A stretch of DNA of 64,000 nucleotides from RYN-230 sp963713815 (GTDB lineage Bacteria; Actinomycetota; Actinomycetes; Streptosporangiales; Streptosporangiaceae), in assembly GCA_963713815.1 (NCBI GenBank), contig CAVQNH010000015.1, positions 62,001-126,000 on the forward strand, in the 5' to 3' direction. Position 1 is the first letter of the stretch; every line of letters begins with the position of its first letter. The notes beneath the pieces are model-generated. The model was not told where the DNA came from. It saw nothing but the letters and a program-made list of their open reading frames with translations, and made no database searches. Shown piece by piece: positions 34,958 to 45,364 of this stretch. The position numbers and the translations under genes are program-made.

Positions 34958-35944
34958 TCAGCTCACGGCAGCCGCCGTGATCCGCCGGGCCAGCTGGTCC
35001 TCGATCACGGCCTGGATGATGTCGTCCAGGCTCCGGGTGGCCCGGAAGCCGACCAGCCCCGCGGCCAGCCCGCAGTCCGGCACCCGGCGCTGCATGTCCT
35101 CGTAACCTGAGCCGTACGCCTCCAGGTACGAGGTGCGCTCGATCCCGCTGGGGGACCCGGTCGCCGCGATCACCTGCTCAGCCAGGCCCTCGATCGTGAC
35201 CTGCTCGGTGCTGCCCAGGTTCACGGCCAGGCCGCTGGCCCGGTCGGAGGTGATCAGCCGGGTCAGTGCGGGCACCACATCGTGCACGTGGCAGAAGCAC
35301 CGGATCTGGTGGCCCGTGCCGAACACCGTCAGCGGCTCGCCAGCCAGCCCCTGCTGGACGAAGCGCGGGATGACCATCCCGTAGCGGCCGGTCTGCCGCG
35401 GCCCCACGGTGTTGAAGAAGCGCACGATCACCGCGTTCAGGCCGAGCTCGCGGACGTAGCCCTCGACCAGGCTCTCGTCGATCGCCTTGGCCTCGGAGTA
35501 GCTCCACCGCGACTTCAGCGGCGAACCGATGATGCGGTCGTCGTCCTCCCGCAGCCCGATCTTGGTGTTCTTCCCGTAGATCTCGCTGGTGGATGCGACC
35601 AGCAGCCGGGCCCCGTTCCGGTGCGCGGCCTCGACCACGTTCTCCGTGCCCCGGATGTTGGTGCGCAGGCTGGACAGGGTGCGATCACGGATGACGAAGG
35701 CACCGACCGCGGCGGCCAGGTGGAACACCCAGTCCACGCCCGCGGTCAGCTCCGCCACCGCGGCGCTGTCCAGGATGGACCCCTCCACCAGCCTGAACGA
35801 CGGGTGGTCGCTGACCGCCCGGAGATTCTCCAGCCGCCCGGTGCTCAGGTCGTCGAGCCCGGTCACCTGATGCCCGGCCGCCAGCAGTTCCTCGGTCAGG
35901 TGCGAGCCGATGAACCCGGCCGCGCCCGTTACGAAACACTTCAT
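34958..35944 (-). CDS. NAD-dependent sugar epimerase/dehydratase (extended SDR)
   Basis: 328 residues. The Rossmann motif is GAAGFIGSHL, the catalytic triad is visible as the Thr/Ser in VASTSEIYG and the Tyr/Lys of SYSEAKAID, and the substrate domain has VRFFNTVGPRQ. Close relatives are UDP-glucose 4-epimerases or UDP-glucuronate decarboxylase-like enzymes. It supplies an activated sugar for the polysaccharide. ATG 35944 (protein MKCFVTG) fits the family start and overlaps the GT4 stop as ATGA; the further upstream ATG at 35989 would overlap too much. The GH18 gene begins 15 bases downstream. Confidence 0.88.
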   Translation of the reverse strand: MKCFVTGAAGFIGSHLTEELLAAGHQVTGLDDLSTGRLENLRAVSDHPSFRLVEGSILDSAAVAELTAGVDWVFHLAAAVGAFVIRDRTLSSLRTNIRGTENVVEAAHRNGARLLVASTSEIYGKNTKIGLREDDDRIIGSPLKSRWSYSEAKAIDESLVEGYVRELGLNAVIVRFFNTVGPRQTGRYGMVIPRFVQQGLAGEPLTVFGTGHQIRCFCHVHDVVPALTRLITSDRASGLAVNLGSTEQVTIEGLAEQVIAATGSPSGIERTSYLEAYGSGYEDMQRRVPDCGLAAGLVGFRATRSLDDIIQAVIEDQLARRITAAAVS

Positions 35945-37077
35945 CGCGTACTCCCCGTGCTCGTCCTCGGCCGCCACATCGTGCGCCACACCTTGCGCTG
36001 GGCCAGCCGTTCGTAAAGGTCGTCGATCCGCGCGGTGACCGCCTCGACGCTGTACTCCTTCTCCACGGCCGGCTCGGGGATCCGCTGCCGCTGGCCGGCG
36101 CTCACCTCAGCCGCCATCGCGGCCCGGATCCCGTCCGCGGTGGACGGCACGCGGCAGGCCCGCTCGGCGTCCACGCCGTCCAGGGCCGGGCAGGTCGTGT
36201 ACAGCACCGGGGCACCGTTGGCCAGCGCCTCCAGCACGGACAGGCCGAACGTCTCCTGCCGCGACGACGCCACGAACAGGTCCATCGCGGACAGCATGGC
36301 CGATACGTCGTGCCGCTCCCCGGCGAAGATCACGTGGTTGGTCACCCCGTGCTCGCGGGCCGCCTGCTCCAGGCGGGCCTGCTCCTCGCCCTTGCCCACG
36401 ATCATGAGCTTGACTTTGTCGCTGAGCAGCCCCGAAGCCGCCTCGATGACCATGTCGAACTGCTTGTTCGGGTCGAGCCGCCCGAGCACGCCGATGAGGT
36501 AGACGTCGTCGCCGACCCCGAACTCGGCCCGGATCCGCTGCCGCGCGGTCTCGTCGAACGCCACCCGCTGCAGGTCCACCCCGTTCGGGATGACGGTCAC
36601 GCGCTTGCGCCGGAGTCCCCACTTCTCCAGCCGCTCCCGGACCGTGCCGGAGACCGCGACGGTCATGTCGGAGAGCATCTCGGTGCCCAGGTACAGGGCG
36701 CGGACGCTCAGCGTCATCCGCCTGCGCTCCAGGTGCGTCTCGCCGATCGAGTGCTCGGTGCTCAGCACGACGGGCGTCCCGGCCAGCCAGGCCGCGGCCC
36801 GGCCGTACACCTGCGAGCGGTAGAGGTGGGCGTGCACCACGTCGTACCGGCCGTCCCGGATCAGCGTGCGCAGCCGGAGCAGGGCGGACAGCTGGGTGTT
36901 GCGGGTCATCCCGATGTCCCGCACCCGGCCGCCGTCGGCGCGGATCATGTCCGCGACTGGCCCCGGGTTGTAGAGCGTGACGACGTCGCTGTTGTGCCGG
37001 GTCTGCTGCAGGATGGAGCGGAGCTGGAGCTCAGCTCCACCCACTCCCAGGCCGGTGATCACGTGCAAAACCTTCAT
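35941..37077 (-). CDS. GT4-family glycosyltransferase
   Basis: 378 residues, GT-B fold. It begins MKVLHVITGLGVGGAE, the classic nucleotide-loop start of GT4 enzymes, with VVHAHLYRSQVYGR in the acceptor domain. The donor domain shows IGVLGRLDPNKQFDMVIEA and FVASSRQETFGLSVLEALANGAPV. GGAGG lies 8 bases before ATG 37077, and the gene starts 2 bases after the sugar-transferase stop codon, so the two are coupled. It most likely adds the second or a later sugar to the lipid-linked unit begun by that transferase. Confidence 0.92.
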   Translation of the reverse strand: MKVLHVITGLGVGGAELQLRSILQQTRHNSDVVTLYNPGPVADMIRADGGRVRDIGMTRNTQLSALLRLRTLIRDGRYDVVHAHLYRSQVYGRAAAWLAGTPVVLSTEHSIGETHLERRRMTLSVRALYLGTEMLSDMTVAVSGTVRERLEKWGLRRKRVTVIPNGVDLQRVAFDETARQRIRAEFGVGDDVYLIGVLGRLDPNKQFDMVIEAASGLLSDKVKLMIVGKGEEQARLEQAAREHGVTNHVIFAGERHDVSAMLSAMDLFVASSRQETFGLSVLEALANGAPVLYTTCPALDGVDAERACRVPSTADGIRAAMAAEVSAGQRQRIPEPAVEKEYSVEAVTARIDDLYERLAQRKVWRTMWRPRTSTGSTR

Positions 37078-37079
37078 GG

Positions 37080-38769
37080 TCAACCTCCAGTGAGGCGATA
37101 GGAACGGATGGCCCGGGAGACGGTTGCCGCCGCCTCGGCCGCGATGCTGGTCACCGTGCGGGCCAGCACGGCCAGGTCGAGCCAGAAAGACCAGTACTCG
37201 ATGTAGTAGTTGTCGAACCGGGCCCGGTCGCTGATCGAGGTGTCGCCGTTCAGCCGGTGCACCTGGGACCATCCGGTCATCCCGGCCGGCATCCGCTGCC
37301 GGCCCGCGTATCCGGGAACGGACTGGCTGAACTGCCGCACGAAATGCGGCCGTTCCGGGCGGGGCCCGACCAGGGACATGTCACCCCGCAGAACGCTGAC
37401 CAGCTGCGGCAGCTCGTCGATGTGCGTGACCCGCAGGGAGCGGCCCAGCGCGCCGCACTGCTCCGGCGGGCACGGCCCAGGAGGTGTCCGGGTCGCCGTG
37501 CCGGCCAAGCGTCCGCAGCTTGACGATCTCGGCCAGGGCACCCTGGCCGACCACGCGGACCTGGCGGAACAGCGCCGGGCGGCGCAGTGTCAGCCGGACG
37601 GCCAGGGCGGTCACGCCCAGCAGCGGCGCGGCCAGCACCAGCAGCACCGCCGCGACCAGCACGTCGAAGCTGCGCTTCAGCATCCGGCCGAGCAGCGCCG
37701 GGCCGGCCGGCGAAGACCGGCGCAGCGGGATCAGCGGGACCCCCCACACCTCGTCCAGGCAGGCCACGGGCACGGCCGCACCCAGTCCGGGCAGCCGGGG
37801 CAGCACGCACACGTCGGCGGCCTGCGGCCGGCTGGCGCGCAGCGCGCTGGCCAGTTCCGCATCGGGAGCCGCCGGGTCACACACGATCACCCGGCTGACG
37901 CCCTCCCGCGCGACCAGCGCGCCGAGGTCACTCACCCCGCCGACCACGGGCAGCCACGGAACCGGTGCGGAGGTGCTGCCGTCCCCCGGCGTGTGGTCCA
38001 GGAAACCGACCGGACGCAGCCCCAGCTCGGGGTGCTCATCCAGCAGCGTGGCCAGCTGGCGGCCCTCGGGCCCGGCCCCGACCAGCACGGCCCGCTCGGT
38101 CAGCCGGCCATGCCGGTGAGCCGACCGGAGAACCGCGGAGGCGGCCACCCGGGTGGCGAGCAGCAGCCCGGCGGTGCCCGCCGCGAGCGCCACCGCGTGC
38201 GCGGCCGTGATCCACGGTGCCACGGCCAGGGCCGGCACCGCCGCCGCCAGGATGATGCGCCCCGACTGGTCGCCGACGCGCAGGCAGATCCGCAGCCGTT
38301 GCAGGCCGATGGCGGACAGCACCAGGAACACGGCGGCCGCATAGCCGAGGACCAGCCAGCCGCCGATCCCGCCCAGCAGGCCGGCCACGGCCACCGCGGC
38401 CACCAGCGCCATCAGGTCAGCCACCGGCATCGCCACGGCGGCGGCGACCCGCCCGGTACTGACCGGGAGCGCCGCGCGGCCCGGTCCCGCCACCCTCGGC
38501 GGGCTCACCGCGTCCTGAGACACGCTCAGCGCGCCAGCCGGCGCGTTCACGTGCTCCAGGGAAACACTCACTCTGCTAGCCGGGACGTTCACGTGCCCCA
38601 GAGAAACCCGCACCGACCGCTCGCCCAGGCCTGCGGCCCAGGCTCGCTCGCCGGTCTGGGACACGCTCACAGTGCTAGCCGGGACGTTCGCATGCCCCAG
38701 AGAAACCCGCACCGACCGCTCGCCCAGGCCTGCGGCCCAGGCTCGCTCGCCGGTCTGGGACACGCTCAC
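37080..38769 (-). CDS. Polyprenyl-phosphate sugar-1-phosphate transferase (WbaP/CpsE type), frameshifted near 37469
   Basis: About 560 residues. Four hydrophobic helices follow a repetitive N-terminus, then a CoA-binding-like Rossmann domain (AVLVGAGPEGRQLATLL), another helix and the catalytic bacterial sugar transferase domain: KRSFDVLVAAVLLV, LRTLG, and, in the second frame, THIDELPQLVSVLRGDMSLVGPRPE in outline. It starts polysaccharide synthesis by loading a sugar phosphate on undecaprenyl phosphate. The two frames join cleanly if one base of the GGG at 37468-37470 is removed. GTG 38769 overlaps the flavoprotein stop as GTGA and lies at the start of a 99-bp duplicated segment, so residues 1-66 are two copies of a 33-residue unit. 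Confidence 0.87.
38572..38769. repeat. Two near-identical 99-bp tandem copies at the sugar-transferase 5' end
   Basis: Bases 38671-38769 and 38572-38670 differ at only a few positions. They encode two copies of a 33-residue segment beginning VSVSQTGERAWAAGLGERS. A third, shortened copy (VSVSLEHVNAPAG) follows downstream. A period divisible by 3 keeps the reading frame intact. Confidence 0.95.
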
Positions 38770-39997
38770 CGGCCAGCCCCCACGGCCACGTCGGCGCGCC
38801 GGGCGCCCGCGCCGGCCAGCCGGCGGCCCACGGTCCGGGCCGCGTGATCCGCGCCGTACACGAACCGCATGACCGGGCCGAAGGTGGGAGCCACGCCCGG
38901 GCCAACCACGTAGAGCCCGGGGGCGCTGGTCTGGTAGTCGCGGTCCACCACGGGGGTGCCCGCCACGGTCCGGAGCGCGGACCGCAGCCCGTCGTCCAGG
39001 AACGTCAGCCGGCCAGGTCCGGCCGGTACCCGGTGGCCGCGATGATGTGGTCGGCGGCCACCTCCGTCCGGGCCCCGGAGCCACTGACCAGCCCGAGCCG
39101 GACCCCTTCGGGACCGGACACCGCCCAGTCCAGCGCCTGGCCGGTGAGGACCGGGAACTCGCCCTCGACACGGCCGCGAAGCCAGCTGGCCCCGGCCGGG
39201 CCGAGCGCGGTCCGCGCCCGGGAGACCCGGGTGCTCTCGGGCAGGTGCCGGAACGAGCCCGGCTTGGTGGAGTAGAACCAGGTGCTCCAGCCCGAGCCCA
39301 GGCCGGCCTCGGGCTCACGGAGCCGCTGCAGCAGCGGCCGGTCCGGGGCGAGCGGCGTGCCGTTCCAGACCACGTGCTCCTTCCGCATCACGATCTGGAC
39401 CTGGGCCCCGTGCTCGTGCAGCAGGGCTGCCGACTCGAGGGCGGACTGGCCGGCCCCGGCCACAGTGACCCGCTGGCCGGCGAAGGCGGCCAGGTCGGTG
39501 TGCGCTGAGCTGTGCGTGCAGGCACCGGCGGGCAGCCCGGCCAGCTGCTCGGGCAGGTACGCGAAGTGCTCGACTCCCACCGCGACGACCACCTGGCGGG
39601 CCCGCAGCGTCTCCCCGTTCTCCAGGGTGAGCTCGTAGCCGTCCCCGGCCGGCGACACCCCGGTCACCAGCACTTCCTCGACGTCCAGGTCGGCGGCCGA
39701 CTGGAACCACCGGCCGTAGGCGACGAACGTGTCCAGTGGCACGGGCAGGCCGTAGTCCGCGTAGGGACGCCCGGTCGCCCGGCAGAACTCGGCCAGGGTC
39801 AGCCTGGCCGCCGGGTCGGACAGGTTGGAGGCGAAGCCCTGGGACTTCAGGAACATGCCCCGGGGCATGTTCGCGCGCCACAGGTGCATCGGCAGGCCGA
39901 AGTGCCGGACGCTCCGCCCGGACCGGCGCAGGTGCGCCGCGACCGAGAGCCCGTAAGGGCCCGCCCCCACGATGGCCACATCGGTGGTGCCGTTCAT
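38766..39997 (-). CDS. FAD/NAD(P)-dependent oxidoreductase in the polysaccharide locus, frameshifted near 39007
   Basis: About 410 residues. FAD motif DVAIVGAGPYGLSVAAHL at the N-terminus, NADPH motif VTVAGAGQSALESAALL around residue 180 and ATGYRPDL near the end are those of flavin-containing monooxygenase-like proteins. The frame stops early at 39005, while the next frame continues GLTFLDDGLRSALRT and later GLYVVGPGVAPTFGPVMRFV to 38766; one missing base in GGCTGA near 39007 explains the break. ATG 39997 overlaps the ATP-grasp stop as ATGA, and its own end overlaps the sugar transferase. It may oxidise an amino group or sugar linked to the polymer; this is an inference. Confidence 0.83.
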
Positions 39998-41408
39998 ACT
40001 CTTTCCCCCTCGTTGCTGAACTCTGTGTCGTGCGACCACGCGTCTGGCTCGGGCCGGACCGGCCGGGCGGCCCGGGGCCCGGGACGGTAACGGGGCCCGC
40101 CCGCGGCGCGCAGCAGCGCGGACGGACCCCGGGCACTGGCTGACCGGCACCGGACTGACTGGCACCGGACTGACTGGCACTGGATTTGCCGGCACTGAAG
40201 CGGCGGCTCATACCCCGCCAGGCCATGCGCGCGCACATCAGGCCGAACGGCCGCAGGTCATCGCGGGCCAGCCAGGCGACCTCGTCCACCCGGCGCAGCG
40301 ACGCCGCCCAGGACCGCAGCCCCAGCTCGCCCCGGCGCCAGTAGCCGACCGCGCCGAGCGGGTCGTAGTTCTCGACCAGGAAGCGGCGGTCCCGGGTCAT
40401 CTCGCCCGCCGCCACCGGCTGCCCGGTGAGATCGAGATACGCGGCCCGGACGACATCGAGACCGGTGTCGGTGGTGAACAGCCGGAACTGGGCCCCGAGG
40501 CGCGGGTTGAAATCCAGCAGCTTGTACTGGGCGTCCCGCGGGTCGAAGCGCAGGTCGAGATCGAGGATCCCGCGGAAGCCGATGGTGGCCGCCATCGCGG
40601 TGACCTGCTCCCGCAGCCGGCTGTTCGGCACCGCCCGGCCCAGGCTGGTCAGCCCGGCGTAGGCGGGGTAGGAGCGGTCCTTGACCCCGGTGAACGCGGT
40701 CTGGCAACGGCTGGCCGTGTCGAAGTACCCGTGGAAGAACCAGTCCTGTCCCGGGGCCGGCGGGATGTACTCCTGCAGCATCAGCCCGGTGCTCGTCTCG
40801 TGAGCACACGCACATATCTCCTGCAGTTCCGACGGCGTCCGGACGATCGTGGTACTCCGCAGCCGCGGGCCCGCGGTCCCCCGCCAGGGGGTGGTGAGCT
40901 TGGCGATGAGCGGGAATCCCGCCTGCCCCGCGAACGCCGCGGCCTCGCCGGGTGACCAGGCCAGCATGGCCTGCGGGGTCGGCACCCCCAGGTCCCGGCA
41001 GAGCTGGAACATCGAGTACTTGCCAGCCAGCCGCCGGGGAAGGTCCGCCGCGGGCCGCGGGAACGCGAACGCCTCGCGCAGCACGTCCCCGTGCTCGGCC
41101 AGGAAGATCGCGCCCGCGTCGTCCGTCGCGTACAGCACCGCCCGGCGCCCGATCTGGCTGGCCAGGTCGAACAGGCCAGACAGGGTCCGTTGCGGATCAT
41201 CGGGACGGGGCTGCCAGAAGAACCGGCCCGCCAGGTAGCGGGAACTCGCGGCGGGAGCCCAGGGCCCCTCGTGCACGCCGTACACCGGCACGCCCAGCCG
41301 TCCCAGGCTGCGGATCACGCCCAGGCTGCCGTGGTGCAGCACGTTCTGGTCGAACTTGAGCACCACCGCGGGGGTACTCCAGTCCGCCGCGCGAAGATCG
41401 GTGATCAT
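39994..41408 (-). CDS. ATP-grasp carboxylate-amine ligase-like protein; C-terminus frameshifted
   Basis: About 470 residues. Pre-ATP-grasp region followed by the ATP-grasp fold: AKYSMFQLCRDLGVPTP, FPLIAKLTTPWRG (ATP-binding Lys), QEYIPPAPGQDWFFHGYFD and the Mg-binding LDLDLRFDPRDAQYKLLDFNPRLG. Such enzymes join a carboxylate to an amine through an acyl phosphate, so this one could attach an amino acid to an amino sugar or make a modifying group. The core frame has no stop before the flavoprotein gene; the TGA at 39994 in another frame gives an ATGA overlap, so an indel near 40100-40200, inside CAGTCAGTCCGGTGC repeats, is inferred. ATG 41408 follows the dehydrogenase stop by 11 bases. Confidence 0.8.
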
Positions 41409-41419
41409 CGCGGACGTCC

Positions 41420-42818
41420 CTACACCACGACGCGGTGTGCCGCGCCGTAGAACTGGTAGGTGGCGTCCAGGACCTGCGGGCAGTCGTACGCCCAGGAGTA
41501 ATCCAGTCCCGGGTGCACCGTATGCACCAGGACCAGGTCCCAGCCCGGTCCCTCCGGGGCCGCGACGCTGTGCAGCTGTCGTCCGCCGGGCAGGTCGAGC
41601 ATCCGGGATCAGCGGGTCGTAGTAGGAGACCTCGGCGCCCTCCCGGATCAGCCCCTCGATGATGGGCACGGCCGGGGACTCGCGCAGATCGCGCACGCCC
41701 GCCTTGTAGCTGACCCCGATCACGATGACCCGCGCGCCCGCCAGCGGCTGTCCGGCCGCGGCCATGACCTCGGCAGCCCGCTCCACTACCCGCTCCGGGC
41801 GCAGCTGGATCGACTTCATGGCCTGCTCGATCAGCGGCGAGGCGTGGTCCCGCGCGTTCAGCTGCCAGAGCAGGTAGTGCGGGTCGCAGGGAATGCAGTG
41901 GCCGCCCACCCCGGGCCCGGGGAACACGCCGAGGAAGCCGTACGGCTTGGTGCCCGCGGCCACCGTGACCTCGATCGGGTCCAGGCCGAGCGTGCCGCAC
42001 GCGTCGGCGAACTCGTTGGCCAGGGCCAGGGATACAGCCCGGAAGATGTTCTCGTAGAGCTTGGTTGCCTCGGCGGCGTCGGGCGAGCTGACCAGGTAGA
42101 CCGAGTCGGTGAGCCGGCCGATGACCTCGGCGGCCCGGCTGGTACAGGCCTCAGTGGCCCCGCCGACGACCCGCGCGGTCTCGCTCTGCAGGTGGTCCGC
42201 GTTGCCTGGGTCGATCCGCTCCGGGCTGAAGGCCACGTTGATGTCGGTGCCTGCGGTCAGCCCCCGCTGCCGCAGCGGCCCGGTGAGCAGATCACGGGTG
42301 GTACCGACGTAGCTGGTGGAGGTCAGGATGATCATCTGGCCGGGCACGGCGTACCGCACCACGTCCGCGCAGGCGGCGCGCAGGGCGGCCAGGTTCGGGG
42401 CCTGCTTCGTGTCCACCGGGGTCGGTACGCAGATGATGACCGTCTCGGCGGTGGCCGCCGCGGCCGGGTCGGTGGTCAGCTCGAGAGAGCCGTCCGCCAG
42501 GGCCGCGGCGAGGCGCTCCTGGTCGGCTTCGGTAAGGTCCGCGGCGCGGGCGGAGACATCCCGCAGCCGCTGCTCGCTGACGTCAATGCCGATAATCCGC
42601 GGGCTCTTGCCGTGCAATTCCACCGCGGTCGGCAGGCCGACGTACCCCAGGCCGACAATGGCCACCGACCCCGTGGTAACCGGGTCATCTGAGGTCAGTC
42701 CATGGCCATTTCCGATGTGGTCAGCCCGCTCGTGGCCTGGCGTTTCGAATGTGATCAACCGGTTGCTAAGCTGGTTCTCACGCCCGTTGATCGCAAGCGA
42801 AAGTCGATGTTCGGCCAC
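41420..42818 (-). CDS. UDP-glucose/UDP-HexNAc-type nucleotide-sugar dehydrogenase, frameshifted near 41609
   Basis: About 465 residues. NAD-binding motif VAIVGLGYVGLPTAVEL, the central AGTKPYGFLGVFPGPGVGGHCIPCDP with catalytic Cys near residue 308, and the C-terminal VIVIGVSYKAGVRDLRESP are the three-domain pattern of UDP-glucose/UDP-ManNAc 6-dehydrogenases, which make sugar uronic acids. After DPLIP the frame departs; adding one base near 41609 gives MLDLPGGRQLHSV and a stop at 41420. GTG 42818 has a run of G about 5 bases upstream. An acidic sugar in the polymer is therefore likely. It heads the run of coupled biosynthetic genes. Confidence 0.87.
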
Positions 42819-42837
42819 TGTGCCCCCTGGGCCTTGG

Positions 42838-42865
42838 GCTAGGCGAAAGCCCCCTGACGCCTAGC
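42838..42865. promoter_or_regulatory. 8-bp inverted repeat in the dehydrogenase leader
   Basis: GCTAGGCG (42838-42845) and CGCCTAGC (42858-42865) are perfectly complementary around a 12-base spacer, starting 20 bases upstream of the dehydrogenase GTG. It could be a protein-binding site or an RNA hairpin at the head of the polysaccharide operon. Confidence 0.5.
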
Positions 42866-42905
42866 AGATTTCTTTGGTGTGCTCCCGACAGTGCCACCCG
42901 CACCC

Positions 42906-42949
42906 CCCCTCTGGGTCACTCAAGAGGGGTAGGCACCCTACGCAGGGTG
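42906..42949. terminator. Two hairpins downstream of the CE4 deacetylase gene
   Basis: CACCCT (42934-42939) pairs with AGGGTG (42944-42949) around ACGC, 8 bases after the deacetylase stop on the minus strand, and CCCCTCT (42906-42912) pairs with AGAGGGG (42923-42929) further on. They probably reduce read-through from the deacetylase into the dehydrogenase operon. No clear T-tract is present. Confidence 0.5.
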
Positions 42950-42956
42950 AGGGAGA

Positions 42957-43736
42957 TTAAGCCGTCCGGCTGCTTTTCCCGGCCCGCCGGGGCATCCAGG
43001 CCAGCTGGTGCCTAGCCCGCTTGGCCCACAGCCGGGGCGCGGTATCTGCCTCGCCGATGTAGGTCCGGGGCAGCGCGTGCCGGCTGGTGTGCGCCGACGC
43101 CCAGATGGCGCAGCCGTAGTCGTAGCCCGTCTCCCGCACCCGGGCTACCGCATCGGCGTCGAGGTCGCCGTAGGGGTAGCAGAACCCGCTGACCGGCTTC
43201 CCGGTGATCTCCTGCAGGATGCGGCGGCTGCCGCCGATCTCCTCGGCCAGTGCGCCCCCGGCGGCGGGCAGCCGGACATGGCGTAGCCCGTGCGAGCCGA
43301 TCTCGATGCCGGCCTGGGCCAGGGCCCAGACTTCGGGCGCGTCCATCAGCCGCTTGCGCGGCCCTTCCTGGTCCCACGCGTTCTCGCCGCCGAGCCGGCC
43401 GGCGATGACGAACATGGTTGCCCCGAACCCGTACCGCCGCAGGACCGGCAGCGCGTGCCGGGCGAAGTCGGCGTAGCCGTCGTCGAAGGTGAGACCGACC
43501 AGGCCTTTCCCGGCGCCCGCCGCACGCGCGGCGAGCAGGTCCCGCATGGACACGCCGCGCAGGCCGCGCCGGGCCAGCCAGTGCATCTGCTGCCCGAACC
43601 GCGGCGGGCTCACCGTCACCAGGTACGGATCGGCCTGGTACGGCTCGACCGAGTGGTACATAAGCACCAGGGGCATTCCTGGTGCGTTTGCGGTATCGTT
43701 CCCCCGGATCAGGCCGTCGTTGATCGCCTGCGCCAT
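42957..43736 (-). CDS. CE4 polysaccharide deacetylase (cytoplasmic-looking)
   Basis: 259 residues with a NodB domain: VLMYHSVEP at the start, GLTFDDGYADF (metal-binding Asp), IGSHGLRHVRL (metal-binding His pair) and FCYPYGDLDADAV. No signal peptide or membrane helix is visible, unlike the other deacetylase at 27089. It should remove N-acetyl groups from an oligo- or polysaccharide; location at the upstream end of the locus ties it to the same polymer. ATG 43736 is chosen because GGGGG stands 6 bases before it, rather than the GTG at 43757. Confidence 0.88.
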   Translation of the reverse strand: MAQAINDGLIRGNDTANAPGMPLVLMYHSVEPYQADPYLVTVSPPRFGQQMHWLARRGLRGVSMRDLLAARAAGAGKGLVGLTFDDGYADFARHALPVLRRYGFGATMFVIAGRLGGENAWDQEGPRKRLMDAPEVWALAQAGIEIGSHGLRHVRLPAAGGALAEEIGGSRRILQEITGKPVSGFCYPYGDLDADAVARVRETGYDYGCAIWASAHTSRHALPRTYIGEADTAPRLWAKRARHQLAWMPRRAGKSSRTA

Positions 43737-43989
43737 GATTACCCCCCGTTTTCCCACCTGACGGGTCGCCCCCAGCGCCGGAGCAGCCCCGTGCTCCCGC
43801 AGCGTAAGGCGGGGAGATACGAAACTGGCTCCTTTCTTTGGCTGGTTTTCCCTACCCCATTTGGTGGTTCTGCAGGATCACGCCGGCCGGGCCATTGTGG
43901 CTAATCCATTTGGCCCCGGCCTGGGGGAGGCGGAGGGTCTGCTGGAGACTAGGGCCACGTGCGTCACCGACGGTTCAAGGAGGCATCCC

Positions 43990-45354
<1,365 letters not shown>

Positions 45355-45364
45355 CGCCGGGGAG

